40,832 nucleotides of DNA from a virus. Positions 17,301 through 25,886 of this stretch are shown in pieces (positions within the stretch are counted from its first letter, which is position 1; each line of letters starts with the position of its first letter). The stretch lies in the IMG/VR virus record IMGVR_UViG_3300025853_000216, positions 1 to 40,832 of that record. One strand, given 5' to 3'. The position numbers and the translations under genes are program-made. The notes below the pieces were generated by a model. The model was not told the origin of the DNA and made no database searches. It was given only the letters and a program-made list of their open reading frames with translations.

Positions 17301-20300
17301 AAGGCATCCCACCAGATGCCGCACTAAACGAAGCTGGCTACGAAACAAGTCTTGGCCGCCCGATGAACCAAGTCGAGGCGCATTATATAGAGATCACAGC
17401 CGACACGACGCTGACCGAGAAAGAAACAGCGGCGATCCTATACGCAGCGAAGAAGGCAGACCACGTCAAAAAGATCGACGAGGTCACTGTAGCGGACGTT
17501 CTTTACTATGAGATGGCTCTGAACAGCACACGCTGGCAGAAAAATATCAATGAACACCGTGCAATCGGCGAGGCGATCAAGTCACTCAACGACGTTATGA
17601 GCCGTGTCGCACCTGATGGCATCAAGTTGCCCAACGAAAAGCGCGTCGACGCTATGCGTAAGCTGGATGCAATCTTCGCAGGTGTTGGCTCTGACGAACT
17701 ACAGCATGCGCGAGAGTTCATCACACGCATGGGTGGCGACAGAGCGGTAGCGCCTGAACTTCGTACAACCACACCAAGACCCACGATGACGGGAGTGTAT
17801 GAGTTCGGCATCCCATCTGCATCTAGTGGCGCAACTCGTGTTACCGACTTGGGTGTATCACAGCGTGTTGGCGTCGTCCCGACCCCAGCTAAGATGTATC
17901 CGAACCCACGTCTGATGACGTTCTACCATGAGATGGCACACTGGGCGTACTTCAACATTCTGACCCACAAAGATCGTGCCGACTTCTGGACGTCGATGGA
18001 AAAATACTACACCGACGACGGCAAGTTAGACCTTGATCTGCTCGTTGCGAGCGTTCCAAAGATCGACGAAAAGGGCGTGCCTCTTACCAATTCGCTCGAA
18101 GCACCAGCCGAACTGTTTGCTAACCAGTTCGAAGTCTTCATGGCCAATAAGATTAAAGGCTATGCAACTGCATCCGAGAGCTACTGGCGTCGCGTAACAA
18201 ACTACATCAAAGCAGTGTTCGACCGCTACTTTGGTGGCGTGATGATCGACCCTGACCTAGAGCCGATGTTCGCAAAAATCCTACCAGACGAGGACAGCGG
18301 CGCATTCGCAATGGGCAAAGACGCAGTGGCCAAGACGGAAGCGGGCAAGACCTACAACCGTCGCTACGCACAGATCAAGATGGACCGACAAGACTTGAAG
18401 GATGCCATCTTCGATGACAGTCCTGAAGGCATAGTCAACGCATCGCGCACTATCGTCGAAACGCTGCTTACACTGGCACCTCGCGTACACATTGCGATGA
18501 AGCGTGGCACAACTGGCACTCTGATGCCGCTAATCCCAATGCGCACCATGATCCGTCAACGCATTGACGACATCAGCGAAATCCTATCAGGCAAACCGTT
18601 CGACTTTGACGCATACGATAAGGGCGAAATGCCTCGCTGGATGATCGACGAAGGTTTGACCGCCGTCGATGACCCAACGGAAGCCGCAGACATGCTGCGT
18701 GACTTCTACTTCAATGGCTATAACGGAAAGTTCCAACCTTCCAACGGCATCCCTGCTGGCCCGAAAGGTCAGCCCATCAACAAGCAGTACACGTCTCTCG
18801 AAAAACTGTTCGACATGATGGAGAACCGTTTGGAAGCGGCGTACAAAAAAGCAGAAAGCGGAGACCTACCGCCAGAAGCTACGCCGAAGCTGGATACAGA
18901 CGTTGAGCCGTCTGAAAGGCCGAACCCAATTAAGCGGAAAGCTGCCAAGAAGAAGCAACGCATCGAGAAAGCAGCGGATGCAGCGGCGGCAGCCGTCACC
19001 AAGACGCCCGCAGCCAAGCGCACAAGACGCAATCCAAAGTCTGGCCGCGTCGTTGACCCAGCATTCGCAGAGAGCTTGAAGACAAAAGAGCCAAACGAAC
19101 TGCGCTCACTGTTCATTGAACACAAAGGCACAGAGCGTGGCGATCAGGTCGCATTCGAGCTTATGCACCGCGTCAAATCGCAACCAGCATCTAGCTACAA
19201 AGAGGCTCGCATCACCAAAGAAATCAAGGCGATGAAGTCTGACGAGCTTGAGGCGACATTCCTGAATGGCGTCGAGACTGGCGATGCGAACATGACAAAC
19301 ATGGCGATCACCGAGATGATGCGTCGCCAGATCAACAAACGTCGCAGAAAAGAAGGCTTGCAAATTATCCAGCCTCGCATTCTGAAGCGCGAAATCCTTC
19401 AGACAGAGATCGACGACAACGTCGGTCTGGCATCAAGCGATGGTGTGCCGCCCGCAGCGCGTGCATCTGTACGCGAATTGCTAGGTTACATCACGCACCG
19501 CGACCCAGAAATTCAGTACACAGCCCGCACCATGGCATATCGGATGCTGAACCTGATGGGCAAAACCTCGCGCAAGACGCTCGGTGAAGCCAATGTGATG
19601 ACATCCGCAGACCTTGCACGTCTGGCAAACACTGACCCGAACACAGTGGGCAACGCTGCATTTGCAGACTTCCGCGCACCTGAGTTCCAAAAGCTGCGCA
19701 GTGACCTACGCCGCATGTCGATTGGCCTGAACAAAGGCAAGACAAACCCATTCGACATCATGCACGAGATTGGCCATGTCATGGTTCGCTCTGGTGTACT
19801 GGCAGACGACGAGATCGCAGCGATCCGCGAAGCCTACACACTGGCAAACGACACCACCAAGAAGCGTATTCAGAACGCATATGCTGGCAAGTACGGTGGT
19901 CGCACTGAAAACCTAGACGATCTGCTCGCAGAAGAATGGTTCTCAGAAGGTTTGGCTTACTACATGGCGGAGCGTGTAGCCAAGGGCGACATCCTCGAAG
20001 CAGCACTTGATGGCAACATCGGCAACCTTCGCATGCGCAACTCATTCAGCCGTGCGATGGACAAGATGATTGAGTACATCGCCTACGTCTTAAACGGCAT
20101 GGTTGGCCGCAACGACATCAAGCAGCAGTATCGCCGTTTGTTCTTGTTCGGCGACATGTTCCAGTCAGACGCAACTCCGCCACTGGCCACAACGATCCGT
20201 CGCAAGAAGGGCGTGCATTCTTCATACGCAGCGGATGCTGTGGCTGACCACATTGCGACCAGCCCATCTGCACGTCTGGCGAAGATACGAAACTTCGTCG

Positions 20301-23300
20301 GTGAAGGTATGAGCTACGACGGAGAAAGCGGCAGCTTCTTAGAGTTCTATCACGGAACTCCGAATGGCTGGGCGTTCAAGCGAAACACTAACCCAGACGT
20401 CGTCTTGGCGGGATCATCTCGCGGACAAAAGGGTCCAGGGGTTTATCTAACTCGCTCTGCTGCCGTCGCGTCTGAGGTATACTCTCGCAAGCCGACTTAC
20501 GAGAACTTGCTAGGTCAGATCAACAGACTGGTTGAGGAAGGCAAGATCGACGAAGAGACATCTGTCTACATGGTTGACGCTGCTCGTGACCTCATCAACA
20601 CACGTCTGGCTCTATCGAAAGCACGTCGTAAATACTCTGAGTTCACGCAGTTCAACCAAGAGAAAGCGAAGCGCGACCTTATCAAAGAGCGCATCGACTA
20701 CTTCGTTGACGAGGAACAGGAACTTAACGAGTACCTGATCGAGCGCGGTCTTCTGGTCGAGCCAATGGTTATCCCGACATTCGTGCGTGTGATGAACCCT
20801 GCGGACTTCCGCACCAGAACAATCTACCAGCCGAACCAAGCTGGCATCCCATCGCCAATGGCTAAGATATTCATCGACCATGGCGACATGATGCAAATCT
20901 TCAGACCGACTGCTCTGGACAGCTTTTCTCGTGACGCGTCTTCACGTCGATTAGACGGCGAGGAAATGTATCAGCGTATCGTTCAACTCTACACCGACAG
21001 TGGCTTCAGCAAGGAAGAAGGTCAGCGCATGCTGAACGAAGTCCTTGACGACAATGGCTACGACGGCATTCGCTCTACACACCGCAACAGCCTTGGCATT
21101 CAGGGTACAGAGCAGATGCCGAACGGCGACTTCTACGAAGCGTCGATGACTGAGTATGAAGCTCTGACTGTGTTCGACACATCCAACGTCAAGCATGTGG
21201 ATGCCGACGAGTTTGACGATTTCGACGACCGTCTATTCTACCGTGCCTCTGAGGCTATGCCTCGCGGCACTGCTGGCTCTGTCACTGAAGCGATTATGAA
21301 CCGCGCCATCGACAAGACATCTGACATCAACCCTGCCTCACTGGGCGAGGTGATGGAAGGTGACGGCGTGAGTTCGCCAATGACATCGGCAATCATGTCG
21401 ATGATCCGAGGTCGCAAGCTAGACGTCAAAGAAGAACAAGCGATGCGCAAGACGTCACCGTTCTGGTGGTTACAGTCGCAGTCAACTCGCATGTCTGATC
21501 TTGGCGCAAACTGGGTGGCGAAGTGGTATAAAAACAACTTCCCATCCTTGCATCAGAAGTTTGCATCTAAATACTTCCCGATCCACCACCAGCTTCGTGC
21601 GCTGCCAGACGCTGACGGCAAGGTCCGCGCATGGGCGCGTGCTGCATCTGGCAACGTCGGGCAGCAACAACCGAAGTCATACCAGCGTATCGTGAAGGCG
21701 CTGCGTCGTGGCTACGACAAAGACGGAAACGAAACCCGTTACGTCAAAAACCTCAACGAGCAGGAGCGTAAGGTCTGGAACCAAATCCGTAACGCACTGT
21801 CTGCCGAGCGCGATGAGATGATCGCCAAAGGTATGTACGTCGGAGACCGTGGCCCGAACTACCTGCCACAAGTTTGGAACAAGGAGAAAATTCGTGACAA
21901 CAAGCAAGAGTTTCTTGCCTCAATGGCTGACTACTTCCGCATGGAAAAAACGGCGCATGGTGTTCTCGATTATACTGACGAACAGGCTGCTGATTTTGCG
22001 AATGGATTGTTTGAGACTTTGGCTGAAGATGGGGCAGATGGCGTCTTCATTCCGATCCAAGGTGGCTCGCGCAATCCGAAGTTTGACAACGTAGACTTCA
22101 GCCGTGTCATCGAACTAGAGAAGTATCCTGCCGCAATGGACAGCCTAGAGAAGTTCCTTGAGGACGATCTCGAAGCATTGCTGGTTAAATACTTCGAAGG
22201 TTCATCGCGTCGCATCAACCATGCGGAGCAAATGGGCATCAATAGCCACGCGTTCTACGACTACATTCTGGCCGCAGATGCAGGTCGAGAAGGGATCATC
22301 CGCCTGCTGACAACAGCGAAGGACTTCCGCAAGGACATCCGAGCAATCAGCGAGACAGGATACCCAGAATACGCGCAGCTATCAGACGTCGTTCGTATGC
22401 CATTCGAAGGCAAAGACGCAGACGCTGGACGCTTCGTCGACGACTTGATGCGCACCCATGCCGAGCAAGGTGAAGGTGCGGCACGCAAGATGCTCGAAAC
22501 AGTTGCGCCTCGTGACCCAGACGGCAACATCGCTCTGGCTTACAAGCGCCGCTCAGACGCAATCATCGGCGCACTGACTGACTTCAAAGGTCAGAAGGTA
22601 AACTGGAAGCCAAGCGACTTTGAGTTCATGGAGAACTCGATGCGCGTCGCAATGAAGAAGCCTCAGACAGGCACTGGCTCTCGCGGCATGATGAACTTCA
22701 GCCGCGCAATGCGCAGCTTCAACAGCGTCACTCTACTTGGCTTCACAACTCTGACGTCTTTGGGTGACTTGGTGCTACCAATCATCCGCTCTGGCTCATT
22801 CTCTGACTGGGCGAAGGGCGTACACAAGTGGAAGTCTGACCCAGAATACGCGCAGTTCATTCACGATACTGGCGTCGCAATGGAGAACATCGTCCACGAG
22901 CGCATGGTTCACATGTATGGTGCGGTCGATGGAAAGCTGACCAACGCATTCTTCAACGCAACAATGCTAACGCCTTGGACTGACATGAACCGTCAGATCG
23001 CAGGTGCTACTGGCTACGAAGCGATGAAGACCATGCAGCGTAAGGCTCGCAAGCATTACAAAGACGGGCTTCCAATCGGCGAGCAGCCTGTTCAGTACAA
23101 GACAGCAGCACGCTTCTTGAATGGCTATGGACTGGGCGATTACTTGCCGAGCGGTGTGAAGAAAGACATCAGTCTTGGCGACCGCAAGTTGATGGCTGGC
23201 GATCCTGCACTTGGTCAGGCGATGATTAAGTTCGCAGACGAAGCGATCTTCCAGCCGAACCCGAACGACATCCCACTCTGGGCGCAAACGCCTTGGGGTT

Positions 23301-23941
23301 CGATGCTGTTCCAACTGAAGTCATTCCCACTAATGATGACGCGTCTTGGCGGACACGTCGTGGATGAAGCCATGAAGGGCAACGTAAAGCCTCTGGCATA
23401 CTTCGCAACACTTGGCCCTGCATTCGGTATGGGTGCGCTGGCTGCGAAAGACATCATCCAGATGCGTGGTGGCGACGACGAGCGTAGTCCAGAGCTACGG
23501 CGCCGCAACATCCTGAAGGTTCTTGGCTACGACGAGAAGGTCCACGGCAACGAGCAAGACTTCCTTGGCTGGTATGTCGAAGGGATGATGATGATGGGTG
23601 GCCTCGGTCTTATCGGGGACGTCATGCACAGCGCAGTCACTCAGGTGGACAACGGTGCATACGGTAAAATCCGCATCGCCTCCACAGTAGCGGGTCCATC
23701 ATTCGGTGCGTTTATGTCAGCGGTCGATGTGGCTGCTGGCGGCAAAGACGCAGTGATTGGTGGCGACAACAGCAACGCAAAAGAACGGTCAGCCGTCCGA
23801 GAGATGGCCACACGCATTCCTGTCGTTGGCGGCATCAGAGCCGCACGCGAAGGAATTGTCGATACTCTGGCAGGTGAGCCAGACAGCGGCAGACGCAAGC
23901 GCAACCCATGGCAATCAAGCTGGAGTAGCGGTTGGGAATAA
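14318..23941 (+). CDS. Giant polyvalent virion protein (3207 aa): two zincins + ART-like
   Basis: The ATG at 14318 has a GGAGA site (in a hairpin), so I prefer it to an upstream TTG. Residues 1-120 are helical. About 120-250 is a Gly/Ala-rich, weakly hydrophobic stretch (DPINLIPGVN, AGLGGTVGGAIGAGAGALAS) that could penetrate membranes. About 270-700 is charged and low complexity. A zincin module follows with HEMAH at 1204-1208 and Glu1265, then a second with HEIGH at 1816-1820 and Glu1877. An ADP-ribosyltransferase-like domain lies at about 2005-2300 (YHGTP at 2011-2015, GPGVYLT, EYE at 2279-2281). The C-terminal ~850 residues are helical with a GPNYLPQVWN motif. Such fused domains are known from 'polyvalent' phage proteins, injected with the DNA to act on host targets. 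Targets here are unknown. Confidence 0.85.
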   Translation: MSKYLPEAPALIDPNTVTQTQNVDYLSNTGGADLLRSPAFLNDLRQHYESKGVRFLTEEELIDRFYSDNTWDDLNTVSAISSAAEAATAGSDEKQRLNRLQQAWRSLPNFWQEGGRGFLSAAGDAAGAIIADPINLIPGVNAYAKATTAARAATAAGRSATRAGVTAGARSGALSEAAISGGQEAIVNAANQTRDIQLGLRDNFSTGELAGATAIGAGLGGTVGGAIGAGAGALASRTGAQQAQNLGRLGYSPEEIGGMSNQEAQRRIPAEMPDFQMPAPRQADEAAEDTPELTPEQQRDAKWQEQTARATAIRDALRDRVDELRADGADPDVIEAMQQRLEAATRLIPMTQRLAKEEADIINFGGTNDSQQRARHSRRTKEYERDFSEWRELVSTVEDASDVDAVNARIDDIQARIEADRAQEAEAAAETPPEAAADEAVATGGEDAPSPDGPDAAASPIETSPTTEPLDGAAPEAEGFPEFKYRSDAQRDSVRSLLEQAELSEYDLSVMVSNGEIKVSKRGNVLTQQSVKDLRAKLKPTIDELAARKTDDELPSAAGPDPVAVETPAPKQDVSTDPLRGQALFAGIDPNGITPPKRSKTGKVTKAQVNKAIAARAPDAEPDAYAAQVRQELDDALDLIGAEEDLDALRQAVAMLARSSKSEDADILALFDHLTDIMPDDGPEVSLGSIDFTKTEIKKIERRAKELRRQQPGMGADLATEIATGEIRAQRGADTQAIRGTGDSIEDAKKFTTAGRNVAGRIQGFLRRGTPIEKGSEYTTTRDMRVKRSEFGFEAALIEARSGKGPDVVAYTTLGPETIMTRTGKVQVPKGTVAYADGYTRRAYDSMELALEARGDGRKDRSMPKVTDTGPTQNNIKKLLDEFGDDPEAFRRALQAVRDGGTTAKAPAIEKLPLVRGAKLAIAKHKTRKGKNGGPLIRMVDPKQADAGKNISAVLGKDLDGWEVKYADRSRFTNNPKKLRDLWEATSDDARAEMEGIPPDAALNEAGYETSLGRPMNQVEAHYIEITADTTLTEKETAAILYAAKKADHVKKIDEVTVADVLYYEMALNSTRWQKNINEHRAIGEAIKSLNDVMSRVAPDGIKLPNEKRVDAMRKLDAIFAGVGSDELQHAREFITRMGGDRAVAPELRTTTPRPTMTGVYEFGIPSASSGATRVTDLGVSQRVGVVPTPAKMYPNPRLMTFYHEMAHWAYFNILTHKDRADFWTSMEKYYTDDGKLDLDLLVASVPKIDEKGVPLTNSLEAPAELFANQFEVFMANKIKGYATASESYWRRVTNYIKAVFDRYFGGVMIDPDLEPMFAKILPDEDSGAFAMGKDAVAKTEAGKTYNRRYAQIKMDRQDLKDAIFDDSPEGIVNASRTIVETLLTLAPRVHIAMKRGTTGTLMPLIPMRTMIRQRIDDISEILSGKPFDFDAYDKGEMPRWMIDEGLTAVDDPTEAADMLRDFYFNGYNGKFQPSNGIPAGPKGQPINKQYTSLEKLFDMMENRLEAAYKKAESGDLPPEATPKLDTDVEPSERPNPIKRKAAKKKQRIEKAADAAAAAVTKTPAAKRTRRNPKSGRVVDPAFAESLKTKEPNELRSLFIEHKGTERGDQVAFELMHRVKSQPASSYKEARITKEIKAMKSDELEATFLNGVETGDANMTNMAITEMMRRQINKRRRKEGLQIIQPRILKREILQTEIDDNVGLASSDGVPPAARASVRELLGYITHRDPEIQYTARTMAYRMLNLMGKTSRKTLGEANVMTSADLARLANTDPNTVGNAAFADFRAPEFQKLRSDLRRMSIGLNKGKTNPFDIMHEIGHVMVRSGVLADDEIAAIREAYTLANDTTKKRIQNAYAGKYGGRTENLDDLLAEEWFSEGLAYYMAERVAKGDILEAALDGNIGNLRMRNSFSRAMDKMIEYIAYVLNGMVGRNDIKQQYRRLFLFGDMFQSDATPPLATTIRRKKGVHSSYAADAVADHIATSPSARLAKIRNFVGEGMSYDGESGSFLEFYHGTPNGWAFKRNTNPDVVLAGSSRGQKGPGVYLTRSAAVASEVYSRKPTYENLLGQINRLVEEGKIDEETSVYMVDAARDLINTRLALSKARRKYSEFTQFNQEKAKRDLIKERIDYFVDEEQELNEYLIERGLLVEPMVIPTFVRVMNPADFRTRTIYQPNQAGIPSPMAKIFIDHGDMMQIFRPTALDSFSRDASSRRLDGEEMYQRIVQLYTDSGFSKEEGQRMLNEVLDDNGYDGIRSTHRNSLGIQGTEQMPNGDFYEASMTEYEALTVFDTSNVKHVDADEFDDFDDRLFYRASEAMPRGTAGSVTEAIMNRAIDKTSDINPASLGEVMEGDGVSSPMTSAIMSMIRGRKLDVKEEQAMRKTSPFWWLQSQSTRMSDLGANWVAKWYKNNFPSLHQKFASKYFPIHHQLRALPDADGKVRAWARAASGNVGQQQPKSYQRIVKALRRGYDKDGNETRYVKNLNEQERKVWNQIRNALSAERDEMIAKGMYVGDRGPNYLPQVWNKEKIRDNKQEFLASMADYFRMEKTAHGVLDYTDEQAADFANGLFETLAEDGADGVFIPIQGGSRNPKFDNVDFSRVIELEKYPAAMDSLEKFLEDDLEALLVKYFEGSSRRINHAEQMGINSHAFYDYILAADAGREGIIRLLTTAKDFRKDIRAISETGYPEYAQLSDVVRMPFEGKDADAGRFVDDLMRTHAEQGEGAARKMLETVAPRDPDGNIALAYKRRSDAIIGALTDFKGQKVNWKPSDFEFMENSMRVAMKKPQTGTGSRGMMNFSRAMRSFNSVTLLGFTTLTSLGDLVLPIIRSGSFSDWAKGVHKWKSDPEYAQFIHDTGVAMENIVHERMVHMYGAVDGKLTNAFFNATMLTPWTDMNRQIAGATGYEAMKTMQRKARKHYKDGLPIGEQPVQYKTAARFLNGYGLGDYLPSGVKKDISLGDRKLMAGDPALGQAMIKFADEAIFQPNPNDIPLWAQTPWGSMLFQLKSFPLMMTRLGGHVVDEAMKGNVKPLAYFATLGPAFGMGALAAKDIIQMRGGDDERSPELRRRNILKVLGYDEKVHGNEQDFLGWYVEGMMMMGGLGLIGDVMHSAVTQVDNGAYGKIRIASTVAGPSFGAFMSAVDVAAGGKDAVIGGDNSNAKERSAVREMATRIPVVGGIRAAREGIVDTLAGEPDSGRRKRNPWQSSWSSGWE

Positions 23942-23959
23942 GGAGCAAAGGAGCAACTG

Positions 23960-24352
23960 ATGCTACAAGCACTCATCGGTCCTGTAACTGGCTTGTTGGA
24001 CAAGTTCATTGAGGACAAAGACCAAAGGGCGCAACTCGCCCACGAAATAGCAACCATGGCGGAGCGTCACGCGCACGAAGCCGCCATGGCTCAGATCGAC
24101 GTAAACAAACAAGAAGCTCAACACCGATCCGTCTGGGTCGCTGGTTGGCGACCTGCATGCGGATGGCTTTGCGCTGCCGCAATGGGCGCACACTTCGTGA
24201 TCTTCCCGACAATCGCCGTCGTAGCGACGGCGTTCGGACAGACGGTCGACTTCCCAGAGTTTGACATGAACAGCTTGATGACCGTCTTGCTTGGCATGCT
24301 GGGTCTTGGCGGTCTTCGCAGCTTCGAGAAAAGCAAGGGGGTTGCGAAGTAA
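23960..24352 (+). CDS. Holin, 3-TM gene-transfer-agent type
   Basis: This 130-residue protein has an amphipathic, charged N-terminal half (DKFIEDKDQRAQLAHEIATMAERHAHEAAMAQIDVNKQEA). A GWRPACGWLCAAAMGAHFVIFP segment gives one or two membrane spans, and the final span is around MTVLLGMLGLGGL, followed by a short charged tail. The RPxxGW motif and this layout fit the GTA_holin_3TM family (PF11351), which is frequent in alphaproteobacterial phages and gene-transfer agents. It permeabilises the inner membrane so that the endolysin at 24839-25267 can escape. It starts after an AAGGAG site and ends in an ATG overlap with the next gene. Confidence 0.85.
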   Translation: MLQALIGPVTGLLDKFIEDKDQRAQLAHEIATMAERHAHEAAMAQIDVNKQEAQHRSVWVAGWRPACGWLCAAAMGAHFVIFPTIAVVATAFGQTVDFPEFDMNSLMTVLLGMLGLGGLRSFEKSKGVAK

Positions 24353-24852
24353 TGCCTGACTTTGGCGACATCAAGAACATAATTGCTGCGGTGGGTGCGC
24401 TCATCGCTGCAATATCTGGTGGAGCTACATTGTCTGGCAAGTTCGGGTGGGATTGGTTCGACCGTCCTGTACTCGAATGGCACCCAGAGCAGTTCAACGT
24501 CTTCGATGGCTGGATCGACGAAGGTTTCAAGGTCGTCGTCGCACGGCAAAAGCTACGCGACGATTGTGAAGTCACTGGCTTCCGCGTGGAACTTCGCGAC
24601 AGCGAGTATATCGTACACCCACTGACCCCATCAGTAGCGAAGTTTAGTGGGCCAGCAAGCGAGAACGTCGACCTATTTGGATACCGCGTCTACCTCCCTG
24701 AGATGCACGCAGAAAAGGTGGCGATTGGAGAGGCAACTCTTCTTGGCCAGATTAAGTACGCATGCCCAGAAGGCGAGCAAATCGTGACCTATCCATCTCA
24801 CCCAAATCTCACATTCAATATACTAGGAGTAAGCAGCGATGAGACACATTGA
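24352..24852 (+). CDS. Membrane-anchored lysis-cassette protein of unknown function
   Basis: This 166-residue protein has an N-terminal hydrophobic segment (about 8-27, IKNIIAAVGALIAAISGGAT) and a soluble, beta-rich remainder (VLEWHPEQFNVFDGW..., CEVTGFRVELRDSEY, NLTFNILGVSSDETH). The ATG overlaps the holin stop, and the C-terminus overlaps the amidase start by 14 bases. It is therefore firmly inside the lysis cassette. A spanin-like or holin-accessory role is possible by position. I see no lipobox or coiled coil typical of spanins, so no function is assigned. Confidence 0.7.
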   Translation: MPDFGDIKNIIAAVGALIAAISGGATLSGKFGWDWFDRPVLEWHPEQFNVFDGWIDEGFKVVVARQKLRDDCEVTGFRVELRDSEYIVHPLTPSVAKFSGPASENVDLFGYRVYLPEMHAEKVAIGEATLLGQIKYACPEGEQIVTYPSHPNLTFNILGVSSDETH

Positions 24853-25267
24853 TGAGATCGTAATTCACTGCACAGCCACAAACCCAAGCTGGTATGCAGA
24901 CAAGAGTGCGCAAGATGTTGCGCAAGAAATCCGCAGATGGCACACGCAAGAACGTAAATGGAGCGACATTGGCTACCATTTTATCGTACATCGTAATGGG
25001 GAGGTCGCAACTGGTCGCCCTGTCTCGCGTTCAGGTGCGCACGTCGCAGGACATAACAAAAATACGATTGGCGTTAGCTTGGTCGGTGGTCGTGGCGGCT
25101 GCTCAGACGACAGCTTCCTCGACAACTTCACGGAAGAGCAGGAGAAAGCACTGCGTGAACTGATCGAAGACCTAAAGAAAGACCACAAGACCATCACAAA
25201 GGTGACAGGCCACAACGACTATGCGTCAAAGGCTTGCCCCTGTTTTGATGTCGATGAGTGGTACTAG
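24839..25267 (+). CDS. T7-lysozyme-type N-acetylmuramoyl-L-alanine amidase (endolysin)
   Basis: This 142-residue single-domain amidase (Amidase_2/PGRP fold) cuts the amide bond between N-acetylmuramic acid and L-alanine in peptidoglycan. The zinc and catalytic residues line up with T7 lysozyme: His10 (VIHCTAT), Tyr46 (IGYHFIVHRNG), His125 (TGHND), Lys131 and Cys133 (SKACPC). The expected T7 set is His17, Tyr46, His122, Lys128 and Cys130. There is no signal peptide, so it depends on the holin. It starts 14 bases before the previous stop and an AGGAG site is present. Its stop overlaps by four bases the stop of the oppositely oriented gene, so the two operons converge here. T7 lysozyme also inhibits T7 RNA polymerase; no such polymerase is in the window. 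Confidence 0.95.
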   Translation: MRHIDEIVIHCTATNPSWYADKSAQDVAQEIRRWHTQERKWSDIGYHFIVHRNGEVATGRPVSRSGAHVAGHNKNTIGVSLVGGRGGCSDDSFLDNFTEEQEKALRELIEDLKKDHKTITKVTGHNDYASKACPCFDVDEWY

Positions 25268-25590
25268 CGTTTCTTTAATATTTCATCGAGGCGGGACTGA
25301 CGTTCTGCCTCGTTACTTACGAACTCACCACCGAGGGCGCTGTATCCACATTTGTCGATCCAACTATCCTCATGGCCCAGAGAGTTCAAAAGTCTTGACG
25401 TCTTCATCCAGTCAAGCATCAGAGCAACGTGCTGTGCTGTGAGGTATCCGTGAGACGTAAGCGCAGATTTAAGGATAATGTTCCACCCTTCCGCAATGCG
25501 CTCGAAGTTTTCATGTGCGTCGCCATAGTCTTGAGCGCGTTGGCCATTGATATACTCGTTCGCCTTCTCTAGGATTTCATCCCTCTTCAT
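25264..25590 (-). CDS. DUF6378-like small phage protein
   Basis: This is a 108-residue helical protein beginning MKRDEILEKANEYINGQRAQ. The pattern RAQDYGDAHENFERIAEGWN, LTAQHVALMLDWMKTSRLLN and the Trp/Asp-containing SWIDKCGYSALGGEF segment resemble phage proteins annotated DUF6378, possibly related to MazG-type all-alpha NTP pyrophosphohydrolases. The E/D residues expected of a true MazG site are only partly visible, so enzyme activity is uncertain. I chose the internal ATG at 25590 because a GAGGTG site precedes it; the longer frame would extend into the upstream gene. It is the last gene of the leftward replication operon. Confidence 0.65.
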   Translation of the reverse strand: MKRDEILEKANEYINGQRAQDYGDAHENFERIAEGWNIILKSALTSHGYLTAQHVALMLDWMKTSRLLNSLGHEDSWIDKCGYSALGGEFVSNEAERQSRLDEILKKR

Positions 25591-25882
25591 CGTCACGCAC
25601 CTCGTAGTCGACAAGCCATTTGAACCGCATCTTCAGCGCATCAATGTCCGCCTCGACAAGACGCACATCATGCTTCCTGTTTGAAATATCTGCACGCACC
25701 CGCTTACGTTTGTCTCGCGCCTTTGCAATCTCGTCCGAATTGCGAGGTCTTGCGTCTTGCAGTTCCTCGATCCGCTCGGAGATGCTGGTCACTTCGTCTT
25801 CCATATCGTTGACGTGCTTCAGAATACTAGATCGTTTCTGTGATAGCTTCGTAAATTCTTCCAAAATATCCGTAAACTTCAT
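25577..25882 (-). CDS. Coiled-coil hypothetical protein (101 aa)
   Basis: A 101-residue charged helical protein starts at MKFTDILEEFTKL (ATG at 25882). The frame stays open far upstream, but that part overlaps the exonuclease gene and lacks a sensible RBS, so I use this start, four bases after the exonuclease stop. Nearly all of it is heptad-like (LSQKRSSILKHVNDMEDEVTSI..., LVEADIDALKMRFKWLVDYE). It ends DDEEG and overlaps the next gene by 14 bases. A protein-interaction role within the replication operon is likely. No family is recognised. Confidence 0.72.
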   Translation of the reverse strand: MKFTDILEEFTKLSQKRSSILKHVNDMEDEVTSISERIEELQDARPRNSDEIAKARDKRKRVRADISNRKHDVRLVEADIDALKMRFKWLVDYEVRDDEEG

Positions 25883-25886
25883 GCGG

